Shown piece after piece: positions 39,089 through 48,693 of a stretch of DNA of 64,000 bases. The translations under genes and the position numbers were made by a program. Below the pieces are notes generated by a model. The model ran no database searches and was not told where the DNA came from. It was given only the letters and a program-made list of their open reading frames with translations. This stretch comes from Rubricoccus sp963708165 (GTDB lineage Bacteria > Bacteroidota > Rhodothermia > Rhodothermales > Rubricoccaceae): contig OY970187.1 of NCBI GenBank assembly GCA_963708165.1, positions 3,796,469 to 3,860,468 on the forward strand, written 5' to 3'. Position 1 is the stretch's first letter. Each line of letters starts with the position of its first letter.

Positions 39089-40705
39089 CTAGGCCGTGGG
39101 TTCGGGGGTGCCCCCGTCGGTCTCAGCGGGAGCTTCTTGCGAAGCGTCCTCCGAGGCGTCGGCCTCTGGCGTGGCGACCGGTGCACCCTCGTCGGTAGCG
39201 GGCGCCTCAGGCGAGGCATCGGCTTCCGAGGGCGCAGTGTCGTCGCCAGAGGCGGCATCAGTGGCTGGCTCGTCAGGAGATGCCACCTCAGGAGTGGGCT
39301 CGGTTTCGCCAGAGGCCTCTGGCGCAGCGTCTTCTGACGCAGAGTCCGCCATAGCGGCGTTCGCCTCGGCTGCCTGTTTCTCTTCAGCGGCGGCGGCGCC
39401 AGCGGCGAGGTCGGCATCTTCGGCGAGGGCCAGGGCGGCGGCGGCTTGCGCGGCCTCGTCCTGAAACTCCGCCTTCATGAGAAGGTGGATCTTCTTGGCT
39501 GTCTCCTCAGTGAGCTCGGTGCGGCGCGCGAGTTCGGCGGGCTGGAGTTCCAGCACGGCCTTGGCGGTGTCGCAGCCGATGTCTTTGAGCTTCTGGATGA
39601 TCGCCGGAGGGATGGCATCGCGAAACTCGTCGATGTCCACGTCCTCCTCGTCCTCCTTGATGTTGCGGTAGACATCGAGTTCGAAGCCGGTGAGCATCGA
39701 GGCCAAGCGGATGTTCTGGCCGCCGCGGCCGATGGCCATCGAGACCTCGTCGGCGGGGACGGTCACGCGGGCGCGTGGTGGGTCCAGGTCGCGGTTGAGT
39801 TCGACCAGGATCGGGTTGGCGGGCTGGAGCGAGCGCTTGATGAGCTCGACCGGATCGTCCGTCCAGGGCACCACGTCGATGTTCTCGCCGCCGAGCTCGC
39901 GCACGACGGCGTGGATGCGCGATCCCTTGACGCCGACGCAGGCGCCGACGGGGTCGACGCGCTCGTCGTGGGAGATGACGCCCATTTTGGCGCGCTCGCC
40001 GGGGAGCCGGACGATCTTTTTGATCTCGATGATGCCGTCGTAGATCTCTGGCACCTCCAACTCGAAGAGGCGCTCGACAAACACGGGGTCCGTCCGGCTA
40101 ATCTTGACCTGAGGGCTCGCGCCCGCATCGCGGTCGACGGCGTTGACGACCGCGCGGAGCATGTCGCCCTTGCGATACCGGTCCTTCTGGATCTGCCCCT
40201 CGCGCTTGAGCACGAGTTCGGTCTTGTTGTGCAAGACGAGGACTTCGCTGCGACGCGTCTGGTAGATCTCGCCGACCACGATCTCGCCGACGAGTTCGCT
40301 GTACTCGCGGAAGATGTTGTCCTTCTCGATGTCGCGAATCTTCTGGCGAAACGTCTGCAGTGCGGTCTGCACGGCGCGACGGCCGAAGTCCTCGATCTGA
40401 ATATTTTCGGCCACCTCGTCCTCCACCTCGTAGTCCTCCTCGATCTGGAGGGCGTCCGAGATCTCGATCTGAGAGACGGGGTCTTCGAGATCGTAGTCCT
40501 CCACGACCTCACGGACGTGCAGGATCTGGATGTCGCCGTTGTCCGGGTTGAGGATGACCTGGAAGGCCTCCGGGTCGTCGGCGCCGAAGCGCTTTTTGAT
40601 CATCGCGCGGAACACGTCCTCCATGATGACCTGGAGGGTGTCGCGGTCGATGTCCTTTTCGCGCGCGATCTCAGCGAACGAGGAGACGAGGACGGTGCTC
40701 TGCAT
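39089..40705 (-). CDS. nusA: Transcription termination/antitermination protein NusA
   Basis: 538 residues. N-terminal RNA-polymerase-binding domain (MQSTVLVSSFAEIAREKDID), S1 domain (VGEIYQTRRSEVLVLHNKTE), and KH domains (GACVGVKGSRIHAVVRELGG, MAIGRGGQNIRLASMLTG). The last hundred residues are an acidic Ala/Glu/Pro tail (EASGETEPTPEVASPDEP) that replaces the AR repeats of E. coli; it is rich in 9-mer copies. Sits between rimP and infB, the standard order. Confidence 0.95.
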   Translation of the reverse strand: MQSTVLVSSFAEIAREKDIDRDTLQVIMEDVFRAMIKKRFGADDPEAFQVILNPDNGDIQILHVREVVEDYDLEDPVSQIEISDALQIEEDYEVEDEVAENIQIEDFGRRAVQTALQTFRQKIRDIEKDNIFREYSELVGEIVVGEIYQTRRSEVLVLHNKTELVLKREGQIQKDRYRKGDMLRAVVNAVDRDAGASPQVKISRTDPVFVERLFELEVPEIYDGIIEIKKIVRLPGERAKMGVISHDERVDPVGACVGVKGSRIHAVVRELGGENIDVVPWTDDPVELIKRSLQPANPILVELNRDLDPPRARVTVPADEVSMAIGRGGQNIRLASMLTGFELDVYRNIKEDEEDVDIDEFRDAIPPAIIQKLKDIGCDTAKAVLELQPAELARRTELTEETAKKIHLLMKAEFQDEAAQAAAALALAEDADLAAGAAAAEEKQAAEANAAMADSASEDAAPEASGETEPTPEVASPDEPATDAASGDDTAPSEADASPEAPATDEGAPVATPEADASEDASQEAPAETDGGTPEPTA

Positions 40706-40741
40706 AGTCGGGGGTTCGGGGCCTCTGGCGACGCTGGCGCG

Positions 40742-41275
40742 TTACCAGGGGAGTTGGATGCGGGCGCTGGCGATGTCGGCGTGCGCGACCTGGACAGGGT
40801 CGCCAGAGGCGGTCTTGTCTTTCTTCTTGCCGACGCTCTCAAGCGGCTGCACGGTCACGGCCTCTGGCGTCGCGTCGGTGAGTTCACCGCGTACCGTCTC
40901 GCCAGAGGCGAGAGAGAGCGCGACCTCGCGGCCGATGTGGCGGCGGAACTGGCGCGGGTCGGTCAGCGGACGGTCCAGGCCGGGCGAGGACACGTCCAGG
41001 CGGTACGTGTCGGCGATCACCTCCTCGGTCTCGATGAGAAAGCCGAGGCGGCGCGACACATCGGCCAGAAGGTCCAGGTTGACGCCTTCTCCGGGCTCGG
41101 CTTCGCGGTCGGCGAAGATCTCGACGACCTGACTGCCCTTCCATCCGCGGACCGAGAGATCGACCAGAAACAGATCGGTCTCCGCGAGCACCTCTTCGGC
41201 GAGGACGCGGATGCGCGCCTCTGGCGTGGCGCCAGTGGCTTCGTCGGGAGCGGAAACGGGAGACGGTTCGGACAC
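40742..41275 (-). CDS. rimP: Ribosome maturation factor RimP
   Basis: 177 residues from a GTG at 41275. RimP is needed for 30S assembly. LFLVDLSVRGWKGSQVVEIF, LDVSSPGLDRPLTDPRQFRRH and IGREVALSL are conserved. An ATG at 41326 would also be in frame but would place an intrinsic-terminator-like hairpin (41298-41320) inside the coding region, so GTG is preferred. First gene of the rimP-nusA-infB-rbfA-truB-ribF run. Confidence 0.9.
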   Translation of the reverse strand: MSEPSPVSAPDEATGATPEARIRVLAEEVLAETDLFLVDLSVRGWKGSQVVEIFADREAEPGEGVNLDLLADVSRRLGFLIETEEVIADTYRLDVSSPGLDRPLTDPRQFRRHIGREVALSLASGETVRGELTDATPEAVTVQPLESVGKKKDKTASGDPVQVAHADIASARIQLPW

Positions 41276-41293
41276 TGCGAGAGGGAGAGACGG

Positions 41294-41320
41294 AAAACGC
41301 CCGTTCTGTCGGAACGGGCG
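41294..41320 (-). promoter_or_regulatory. Terminator-like hairpin in the rimP leader (possible attenuator)
   Basis: On the minus strand a nine-base-pair stem (CGCCCGTTC with GAACGGGCG, five-base loop) is followed by TTTT, 20 bases before the rimP GTG. The preceding gene has its own terminator at 41493-41526, so this second one may attenuate transcription of the rimP-nusA operon or end a short leader RNA. Confidence 0.55.
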
Positions 41321-41463
41321 CGGCAAGGGGCGGTGCGGAGGGGTGGGACCTAGCAGCGTCCAGAGACGACGGGTGCTCCGGGGAGCGTGTCTAACCTACG
41401 GACGGGCCCCTGCGCTCTGCAATCACATCAACGTCACGAAAGGACGGGGAACCGAGTGACACC

Positions 41464-41487
41464 AGCGCCTCTGGCGCCAGAGGCGCT
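41464..41487. repeat. 24-base perfect palindrome of the dispersed motif
   Basis: CCTCTGGCGCCAGAGG extended by AGCG on the left and CGCT on the right. It lies just past the terminator of the DUF4397 gene and shows no other function. Confidence 0.8.
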
Positions 41488-41492
41488 GGCGC

Positions 41493-41526
41493 AAAAAGCC
41501 CCCTCCGGCACGAAGCCAGAGGGGGC
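41493..41526 (-). terminator. Terminator of the DUF4397 gene
   Basis: On the minus strand an 11-base-pair stem with one mismatch (GCCCCCTCTGG against CCGGAGGGGGC) is followed by TTTTT, about 20 bases after the stop at 41548. Confidence 0.85.
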
Positions 41527-41547
41527 GCCCGGCACACATCGTGCACT

Positions 41548-43257
41548 CTACCTCACGACGGTGAGCATCCGGGAGCGGACGCCAGAGGCCGTGCTCAGGC
41601 GAAGCGTGTACACGCCAGAGGCTAGGCCGCGCGTGTCCAACGCCGCCTGCACGCGGTCGGCGGGAAAGTCTCCATCGGCGAGCGTCGCGATCTGTCGCCC
41701 GAGGGCGTCGTAGAGCGCGAGCGTGGCGCGGCCTGGAGCGTCGAGCGAAAACTCGACGCCCGTACGCGTGGCGGCAGGGTTGGGCGCAGGCGCGCCGAGC
41801 GCGAGCGTCCCGGCCTCTGGCGCCTGGTCTGTCGAGATCGGCGCGGCGCCGAGCAGCGCTGTCGTGCCGTCAGCGAAGACGGCGAGCAGTCCGAAGGCTT
41901 CGCCGTTTTGGTCGTCCGCGGGCGTGAGGAAGCCCGAGGCGAGAACGGTGACGGCGGAGCCGCCAGCACCTGCGAGGCCGGCGTTAAAGGACGCGACGGG
42001 CGTACCGCCAGCGGTGGTGACATCGAGCACGTAGGCCGCCGCAGGGATCGCGAGGTATCCCGTGATGGCCGTGTACGCAGCATCGTCCACCAGAACAGAT
42101 CCGGCGGAGCGCACGTCGACGGTGGGCGCATCGGTCGCACCGTGCACCACGCGGACGGCTAGTCCGTCGTCGTCGCCAGAGGCCTCTTGCGCGTCTGCGC
42201 CGACGAGCAGCGTGAACGCGGTCGCGACGCCATCGGGGTTGGCGGCGAACTGCGCGGGGTCGAGGACGCCGTTGGCGATCAGTTGCGTGCGCGTGTCCGA
42301 GGCCAGCGTGTACGTCTGGGTGAACACGGCGTCGGCCGAGCTCGTGGAGGTGCCGGGCGCGACGGAGACGGTGAGCGGCGTCTGCGAGGCGACGTCGATG
42401 AACGCTGTGGCGGTGCGGAAGGCGAGGTCGTCGAGCAGCAGGGCGCCGTTGACGTAGACATCGACGACCGCTGCGGCCGGATCGGCGGCGTTGTGAATGA
42501 CTTGCAGCCGAGCCGTGCCCCCCACCCGTTCGAGCACCGCCGTCGTCCCGTCCGCAAAGACGGCGAGCAGGCGGAGCGTCGCGCCGTTCTGGTTGGCTTC
42601 CGGCCCGAGGAATCCGGAGGCGAGAATCGTGACGGCTGCACCCTCGGCGCCCGCCAGAGGCGCGGCGTAGGACTCCGTCCCTCCGTCTGCGAACACAACG
42701 TCCAGCGTGGCATCGGCGGCGGGAAGCGCGAAGTAGTCCGTGATGCGGGTGTAGCTCACGTCGTCCACTAGGAGCGCGCCACCCGCGAGCACGTCGATGC
42801 TCGGAGCGTCGGTCGCGCCGTGGACCACGCGGACCGCGACCGCATCGCCGTCGCCAGAGGCCTCTTGCGCGTTGGTTGCGGCAAGCAGCGTGAACGCGGT
42901 CGAGACGCCGTCGGGGTTGGCGGCGAACTGGGCCGGGTCGAGGACTCCATTCGCGATCAACTGGTAGGCGCCCGCGGGCAGGTTGTACGTGTTGCTGAAG
43001 ATGGCGTCGGCGTCACTCGTGGACGTGCCGGGCGCGACGGCGACGACGAGATCGGTATCGGACGCGAGGTCGAGAAATGGCGTCGCGGTGCGGAAGGCGA
43101 AGTCGTCCAGGGTGAGGGCGCCGTTGACGTACACGTCCACGACGGCTGCGCCGGGATCGGCGGCGTTGTGGATGACCTGAAGGCGGACCTGGGCGACCGA
43201 GGGAATCGCGAGCGCCAGGGTCAGCGCGAGAACGGAGAGGGAGCGAAACAAGGACAT
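41548..43257 (-). CDS. Secreted tandem DUF4397 protein with type IX sorting domain
   Basis: 569 residues with signal peptide MSLFRSLSVLALTLALAIPSVAQ. Two nearly identical DUF4397 modules follow, each starting RLQVIHNAADP and containing VDVYVNGALxLDDxAFRTAT, QLIANGVLDPAQFAANPDGV and VRVVHGATDAP, so a recent internal duplication of about 230 residues is likely. The C-terminus (LGAPAPNPAATRTG, YDALGRQIATLADG, SRMLTVVR) is a type IX sorting domain. DUF4397 is a beta-sandwich of unknown role in surface proteins. Next to a fasciclin lipoprotein on the same strand. Confidence 0.88.
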   Translation of the reverse strand: MSLFRSLSVLALTLALAIPSVAQVRLQVIHNAADPGAAVVDVYVNGALTLDDFAFRTATPFLDLASDTDLVVAVAPGTSTSDADAIFSNTYNLPAGAYQLIANGVLDPAQFAANPDGVSTAFTLLAATNAQEASGDGDAVAVRVVHGATDAPSIDVLAGGALLVDDVSYTRITDYFALPAADATLDVVFADGGTESYAAPLAGAEGAAVTILASGFLGPEANQNGATLRLLAVFADGTTAVLERVGGTARLQVIHNAADPAAAVVDVYVNGALLLDDLAFRTATAFIDVASQTPLTVSVAPGTSTSSADAVFTQTYTLASDTRTQLIANGVLDPAQFAANPDGVATAFTLLVGADAQEASGDDDGLAVRVVHGATDAPTVDVRSAGSVLVDDAAYTAITGYLAIPAAAYVLDVTTAGGTPVASFNAGLAGAGGSAVTVLASGFLTPADDQNGEAFGLLAVFADGTTALLGAAPISTDQAPEAGTLALGAPAPNPAATRTGVEFSLDAPGRATLALYDALGRQIATLADGDFPADRVQAALDTRGLASGVYTLRLSTASGVRSRMLTVVR

Positions 43258-43338
43258 GGGACTGAGAGGAGAGGTGTGAACAGGGTGGCCTCTGGCGCCG
43301 GGGTGCGGCGCCAGAGTCCGGAGTCCGCCAGAGGCGGC

Positions 43339-43845
43339 TTAGGGGAGCAAGACGGCGTCGATGAGGTGCACGACGCCGTTGGAGGCCGCGATATCTGTCG
43401 TCGTGATGCGGGCATCGGCGGCGCCGTCGGCGTCGGTGTCGATGCCCAGGCCAGAGCCTGCGCTCACGATGCGGATGCTCTGGCCGTTGAGCGTGCCCAG
43501 GGACTGGCCGACGCTGAGGCTCGCCGCGCGGCGTTCGGCGCCTGCGATGACGTGCAGTTGCAGGATGGCGCCGAGATCCTCTCGCGCCAGAAGCTGCTCG
43601 GCCGTGGCGTCTAGCGCGTCGAGGAGATCACCGAAGGCGTCGTTGGTGGGAGCGAAGACGGTGAAGGGGCCGTTGCCTGCCAGGTCGTCGTCCAGGCCGG
43701 CGCGGATGACGGCGGCTTCGAGCGTGGAGAGGTTGGCGGTAGCAACGACGAGATCGGTGATGGTCGGGTCGTTGTCGTCGGTCTCGGTGGAGTCGCAGGC
43801 GGCGAGGACCGGGACGAGGAGGAGAAGCGCGAGGAGCCGGAGCAT
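43339..43845 (-). CDS. Fasciclin-domain lipoprotein
   Basis: 168 residues. Signal MLRLLALLLLVPVLAAC. One FAS1 domain: LSTLEAAVIRAGL, GPFTVFAPTNDAFGDLL, LQLHVIAGAERRA and NGVVHLIDAVLLP are its classic H1 and H2 motifs. FAS1 domains mediate adhesion at surfaces. It probably shares expression with the DUF4397 protein downstream. Confidence 0.9.
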   Translation of the reverse strand: MLRLLALLLLVPVLAACDSTETDDNDPTITDLVVATANLSTLEAAVIRAGLDDDLAGNGPFTVFAPTNDAFGDLLDALDATAEQLLAREDLGAILQLHVIAGAERRAASLSVGQSLGTLNGQSIRIVSAGSGLGIDTDADGAADARITTTDIAASNGVVHLIDAVLLP

Positions 43846-44227
43846 GGGATCGGGGTGTGGTTGGGGACGGGCCTCGGTGTGGAGGTGTGGCGCCAGTACC
43901 CGTGACCTGGGAGGCGATGACCAGTCTGGTTTTGGGGATCAGGCTCCCCCCACCCCTCTCCCTCCCGCGGAATCGCCTCTGGCGCCAGAGGCCTCTGGCG
44001 GCTATCCGGTAGGGACGCTTCGCCGAGGCGTCCGTGGCCGACTGCGGTGCTTGGGCTGCGACCTTTGCGCTTTGAGTGCGGCGCGCTCGGCGAGCACGCC
44101 CTACCCTTTCGCATCCAGACGACTGCAAGGCTCTAGGCGCCAGAGGCAAGCGTCCGCCGCGCCTCTGGCGGACTGGTCACCCTCGAGCGCTCGCGTGTAT
44201 CTGTAGCTCTTCCCTTCCACCCGCCTC
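43846..44227. other. Gene-free region between divergent genes
   Basis: No gene is recognised. Several 9-mer copies occur, including inverted pairs near 43975-44000 and 44140-44170. Between about 44010 and 44110 a segment opens with GTAGGGACGCTTCGCCGAGG and closes with an approximate inverted partner CTCGGCGAGCACGCCCTACC, so it may be another interspersed or structured element. Promoters for the fasciclin gene and the sigma-factor cassette should lie here. Confidence 0.45.
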
Positions 44228-44797
44228 GTGTCCGCGCCTTCTGATTCCGACCTCGACGACTGGGCGCGCCGCGTCCGGGCGGGCGACCTGTCGGCGTTCA
44301 AGGCGCTGTTCCGGGCGCTGCATCCGCGCCTCTCGCGTCTGGCCGTCGCGCTCGCGCCGTCGCCGCCAGAGGCCGAGGACGCGGTGCAGGAGACGTTTGC
44401 GCGGCTGTGGGAGCATCGCGAGCGGATCGACCCCGAGCGGTCCATCGCGGCCTATCTCGCGCGGTCCATCCGCAACCGGCTCTACAACGCCTCGCGCGAT
44501 GGAACCACGCGGCGCGAGCTGTTAAATGCCCGAGCCGACGACGCGCGTCCCGACCCGCCGCCTCGGCCCGACGCCGTGGCTCACGCCTCTGGCGTCGGCG
44601 CGCAGGTTCGCGCGGCGCTGGGCACGTTGCCGCCACGCCAGCGCACCGCCATCGCGCTGACGCGCTTCGAGGGCCTCTCCCACGTGGAGGCCGCCGAAGT
44701 GATGACCTGCTCGGCGCGCACCGTCAACAACCACATCGTCCGTGGCCTCCGTACTCTCCGCGACCGCCTCCAGGCGCTCGAATCCGATGTCCGCTAA
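44228..44797 (+). CDS. ECF RNA polymerase sigma factor (FecI-like)
   Basis: 189 residues from a GTG. Region 2 (FRALHPRLSRLA, EDAVQETFARLW, YLARSIRNRLYNASRD) and region 4 (LPPRQRTAIALTRFEGLSHV, then MTCSARTVNNHIVRGLRTLRDRL) are complete. Followed immediately (overlap of eleven bases) by a FecR anti-sigma factor and then a TonB receptor, the usual cell-surface-signalling set that senses a ligand at the receptor and activates receptor transcription. Confidence 0.9.
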   Translation: MSAPSDSDLDDWARRVRAGDLSAFKALFRALHPRLSRLAVALAPSPPEAEDAVQETFARLWEHRERIDPERSIAAYLARSIRNRLYNASRDGTTRRELLNARADDARPDPPPRPDAVAHASGVGAQVRAALGTLPPRQRTAIALTRFEGLSHVEAAEVMTCSARTVNNHIVRGLRTLRDRLQALESDVR

Positions 44798-45708
44798 TCC
44801 GTCCCTCCTTCCCGACGACCTCCGCGACGCGCTCGGCGCGGCGCCAGAGGCCGAGGACCTCGCCCGCGTCTGGCACCTGCTGGACGAGCCCGCCGACGAC
44901 GCTGCGACCGACACCGCTTGGGCTGCGCTTCGCTCGCGCATCACTGCGCCCGAGGCCTCTGGCGTTCGCTCCGCTCCTACCGCCCCGGGACCGCCGCGCA
45001 CCGCCCTGCCGCCAGAGGCCTCTGGCGGCGCGCGCGCTGGGCTGTGGCGGTGGGCGTGCTCGCGCTGACGGCTGCGGGTGTGTGGTGGACGCTGCCCGTC
45101 ACGCACCGCGCGCCGCTGGGCGAGCAAGTCGCGGTCGTGCTGCCCGACGGCTCCGAGGTCACGCTGGCCTCTGGCGCCGAACTCTCGCACGACCGCCGGT
45201 TTGAGGCGCGCGACGTGCGCTCGTGGGCGAGGCATTTTTCGACGTGCAGACGCAAGAAGCGCCGTTCGTGGTGACGACGCACGACGCGCGCATCGAAGTG
45301 CTGGGCACGGCCTTCAACGTGCGGGCGTGGGAGGCGACGGCCGTCGCGCTCGTGCATGGCTCGGTCCGCGTCAGCGCCCGCACCCAGGACGTAATTCTCG
45401 CGCCCGGCCAGGCGGTCACGACCTCTGGCGACCTAACGCCGCAAGAGGCCGACGTGGAGCGCGCGGGCCTCTGGCGCACGGGCGGACTTTCGTTCGACGA
45501 CGAGCCGCTGGAAGCCGTCTTGCGCGACGTGGCTCGGCGCTACGACGTGGAGATCGAGACTGGCAGCGCGCCGCTCGGCGAGCGCGTCTCGGCCGTCTAC
45601 TCCGCGCGGCCCGATCTCGACACGCTCCTGGGCGACTTGGGAGCCGCGACCGGCACGCGGTTCGCGCGCACCGCCAGAGGCTACCGCGCGGCGGGAACTG
45701 GCGACTGA
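44787..45708 (+). CDS. FecR-family anti-sigma factor, twice frameshifted
   Basis: About 307 residues after repair. A cytoplasmic N-terminal part (LPDDLRDALGAAPEAEDLARVW) is followed by one membrane segment (WAVAVGVLALTAAGVWW) and the periplasmic FecR domain (VVLPDGSEVTLASGAELSHD, GEAFFDVQTQEAPFVVTTHD, IEVLGTAFNVRAWEA). A C-terminal DUF4974-like module (GGLSFDDEPLEAVLRDVARRYDVEI) completes the form common in Bacteroidota. Single bases appear to be missing near 45020 and 45215. Overlaps the sigma gene. Confidence 0.85.
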
Positions 45709-45748
45709 GTTCTTATCGTTTGCTCCTTCGCGCTGCCCTGGCCCGTAG

Positions 45749-48643
45749 ATGCTCCCTCTCCCCTTTTCTCGGTTTTGCGTCGCAGCGCTCCTCATGCTGT
45801 CGGCCTCTGGCGCGATGGCTCAGGTCTCGCCCGCGCCAGAGGCTGCGCGCTTGATTTTGCGTGGCGTACCCGCAGCGAGCGCGCTCGTGGCGGCGGCGGA
45901 CGCGCTCGGCGTCGATGTCGTCTTTTCGGCCGAGCGCGTGGGCACCGCGCGCGTGTGGTGCGGCGGCGAGGCGTGGAGTGCGGACGACCTGCTGGGCTGC
46001 ATCACCGACGCCGTCGGGCTGGACTACGTGCGGCGCTCGTCGGGCACCTATGTCATCGTGGAACGCGTGGTGGAGCCCGCCCAGGCGGGCGCCGTAGCGG
46101 GCCTCGTCGTAGATGCCGAAACCGGCGAGCCTCTGCCTCTGGCGCACGTGCTGTTGGGTCGCGCGGCGACCGCGACCGACGCCAGCGGCCGGTTCAGCCT
46201 CGCGGGCGTCGAGCCCGGACCGCACATGCTCCTCGCGAGCTACGTCGGCTACCGCTCCGGCGCGGTCCGCGTGGCCGTGCCGCCGGGCGAGACGCACCGC
46301 ACGCGCATCGCGCTGCAGCCGACCGTGCTCCGCTCCGGAACGGCCGTCGTGTCGGCGTTTGAGCCCCGCGCCGCGTCCGAGCAACTCGGCGCCGACGTGG
46401 GCTTCGAGATCCTGCCCGACCGCATCACCGGCCACACGCCAGAGGCCCATGATGCGATGCCTCTGGCGGGCGGCGTGCCCGCCGTCACGTCCAGCGCCGA
46501 CGGCCCGGCGCTCCGGCCGCTGCTCGGTGTCGGCGGGCGCACCTTCCGCGACGCGCTCTCGCTGCAGGGCGGCGAGCCCGGCGAGCACGCGCTGACGCTG
46601 GATGGCGCGCGCATCTACGAGCCGCTCTCGCTGGGCGACGCGCTGGGCGCGATCAGCCCCTAGCCGTCGGCCGCGTGACCGTGCGCAAGGCGGGCTTCGG
46701 GGCCTCTGGCGGCTCGCACCTCTCGGGCCGCATCGAGGCCGAGCACGCGCTCGCGCGTCCCGCCAGAGGCCCGCTCGATCTGGCGGTCGAGAGCGACGTG
46801 TACGCCACGAGCGGGCGCCTGCGCGGCGCGGTGCGGCTGGGCACGTGGCGCGGCGAGGCCGTCGAATCGGTCGCGATGGTCTCGGCGCGGCGCTCGATGT
46901 GGGACGTGTTCCGGCCCGCCTCGCTGGACGGCGCCCTGCGCGAGTGGAACGCCGTCGATCCGGTCCTCGCGGCGGCGCTGGACGGCTCGGCCGTGCCGCC
47001 AGAGGCCAACTTCGACGCGCACCAGCATGGCTCGGACCTCTCCTTTTTTCCGACCTCCACGCCGCGGCGCGCGTGCGCGCAGGCGCCCTCGGCACGGTCC
47101 GCGCGAGCGTCTACCGCGGCGACTCGGCCGTCGTGACCGAGATGTTCGCCGTCGGCACGCCCATCGACGCGTCCTCCGCCTCTGGCGGCGCGCCAGAGGC
47201 CGCGACTCCGCTGTTCTTCGCGCGCGATGGCACGCGGTGGAGCAACCTCGCCGCCTCAGTCCGCGCCGACGCGCTGCTCTCCTCGCGATGGCTCATCGGC
47301 GGCGGCGTGCGGTTCAGCCAGCACCGCCTGTCCCAGCGTTACGACGCTGTGCGCGAGACTGACGCAGGGCTCGCAATACCGACGACCTCGCGCAAGCCGA
47401 AAGCCAACTTCGCGCCGTGCTGGACGCCAGCGACCCGCGCGACAACGGCAACGCGCTGGACGAGTGGACCGCGAGCCTGGACGCAGGCGTCGCACTCGGA
47501 ACCGGCCAGGACCTGCGCCTCGGCCTGGAAGCCACGACCGTCCGCAACCGCTTTCACCTGCTGTCCTCTGGCGCCATGTCCGCGTCGCTGCGTGATCTGG
47601 ACGCCGAGCACGGCCAGGAGCGCCTCACCGCCTTTGCCGAGAGCACGCACCGGCTGGGCGCGCGCTGGACCGTCGAGCCCGGCGTGCGCCTGACTGCGCT
47701 CGCGGCCTCTGGCGACGTGCTCGCCGAGCCCCGCTTGGCACTCCGCCTAGACGCGCTACCCGGCGACCGATTCGCGGGCGTGCCTCTGGCGGGCGTCGCG
47801 GCGCGCCTCGCCGTGGGCGTGTACCGGCAGTACGCGACGCGCGTCGAACTCGCCACGTTCGGCCCCAGCGCGCTCGTCCCCGACGTGGCCGTGTGGCTTC
47901 CCGTCGACCGCACCGTCGATGCGCCCTCGGCCTTCCACGGTGCGGCCGAAGTGCTCTGGCAGCCCACCTCGGCGTGGTCGGCGCGCGTGGAGGCGTACGC
48001 GAAAGCGATGCCGCGCGTCTACGCGCTGGACTACACCGCGCTGCTCTCTAGCGGCGGGCCTCTGGCGAACCAGGCCGATTTCCTGCTCCAAGAAGAGGGC
48101 CGCGCGTGGGGCGTCGGCGCGCGCGTCGAGCGGCAGGCGCCGCGCTGGGCCGCCTCGGCAGGCGTCGCGCTCGCGCAAACCGACCGCCGCTCCGCCGCGC
48201 GGTTTGGCGGCCGGTGGGTGGCCGCGCCGTGGTCCGAACCCGTCCGCGCCACGCTCGGGCTCGACGTCGTCGCACTCGGCCGCCGCGAGGCAGGCGTACT
48301 CCTCCGCGCCAGAGGCCTGGGCGTCTGGGGCCGCCCGTGGGCGCTGCGCCGCGCCTACTACGACGTGCTCCCCGCCCGAGGCGTCACGCGCTTCGGCGAC
48401 CTCGCCTTCGACCGCCCCGAGGACGACGTGCTCGCGCCGCTGCTCTCGCTCGACGCCGGGATCGGCTACACCGGCACGCTTGCCCGCACGCGCATCGAGG
48501 TCGCCTTCGATGTCGCCAACCTCCTCGGCCGCCGCGACGTGCTGGACTGGTCGCTGCGCCTCGCCTCTGGCGGCGGCGCCGAGACCGTCACGCGCACGCT
48601 ACCTGGCCGCCAGCCGTCGCTCCGCGTCCGCATCGGGTTCTAA
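45749..48643 (+). CDS. TonB-dependent receptor with STN domain, three one-base deletions
   Basis: About 965 residues after repair. Signal peptide MLPLPFSRFCVAALLMLSAS; STN secretin/TonB short domain (ILRGVPAASALVAAADALGVDVVFS), a carboxypeptidase-like regulatory domain (VAGLVVDAETGEPLPLAHVL, TDASGRFSLAGVEPG), then plug and barrel, ending in LPGRQPSLRVRIGF with terminal Phe. The plug is short. Frame breaks occur near 46655 (a C lost, giving a premature TAG after AISP), near 47050 in a T-run, and near 47385. All three shift in the same sense. With the preceding FecI and FecR genes it forms a signalling receptor; ligand unknown. Confidence 0.85.
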
Positions 48644-48693
48644 AGCCTCTGGCGCCAGAGGCGAGCGCTCTGAGAGAGCAGCCGACAGACGCT

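Noticed and set aside
39446..41353. A 635-codon plus-strand frame
   Set aside because: Antisense to nusA and rimP, with no recognisable domain.
41326..41490. tRNA or structured RNA before rimP
   Set aside because: No cloverleaf or T-loop sequence could be formed; only the terminator-like hairpin is supported.
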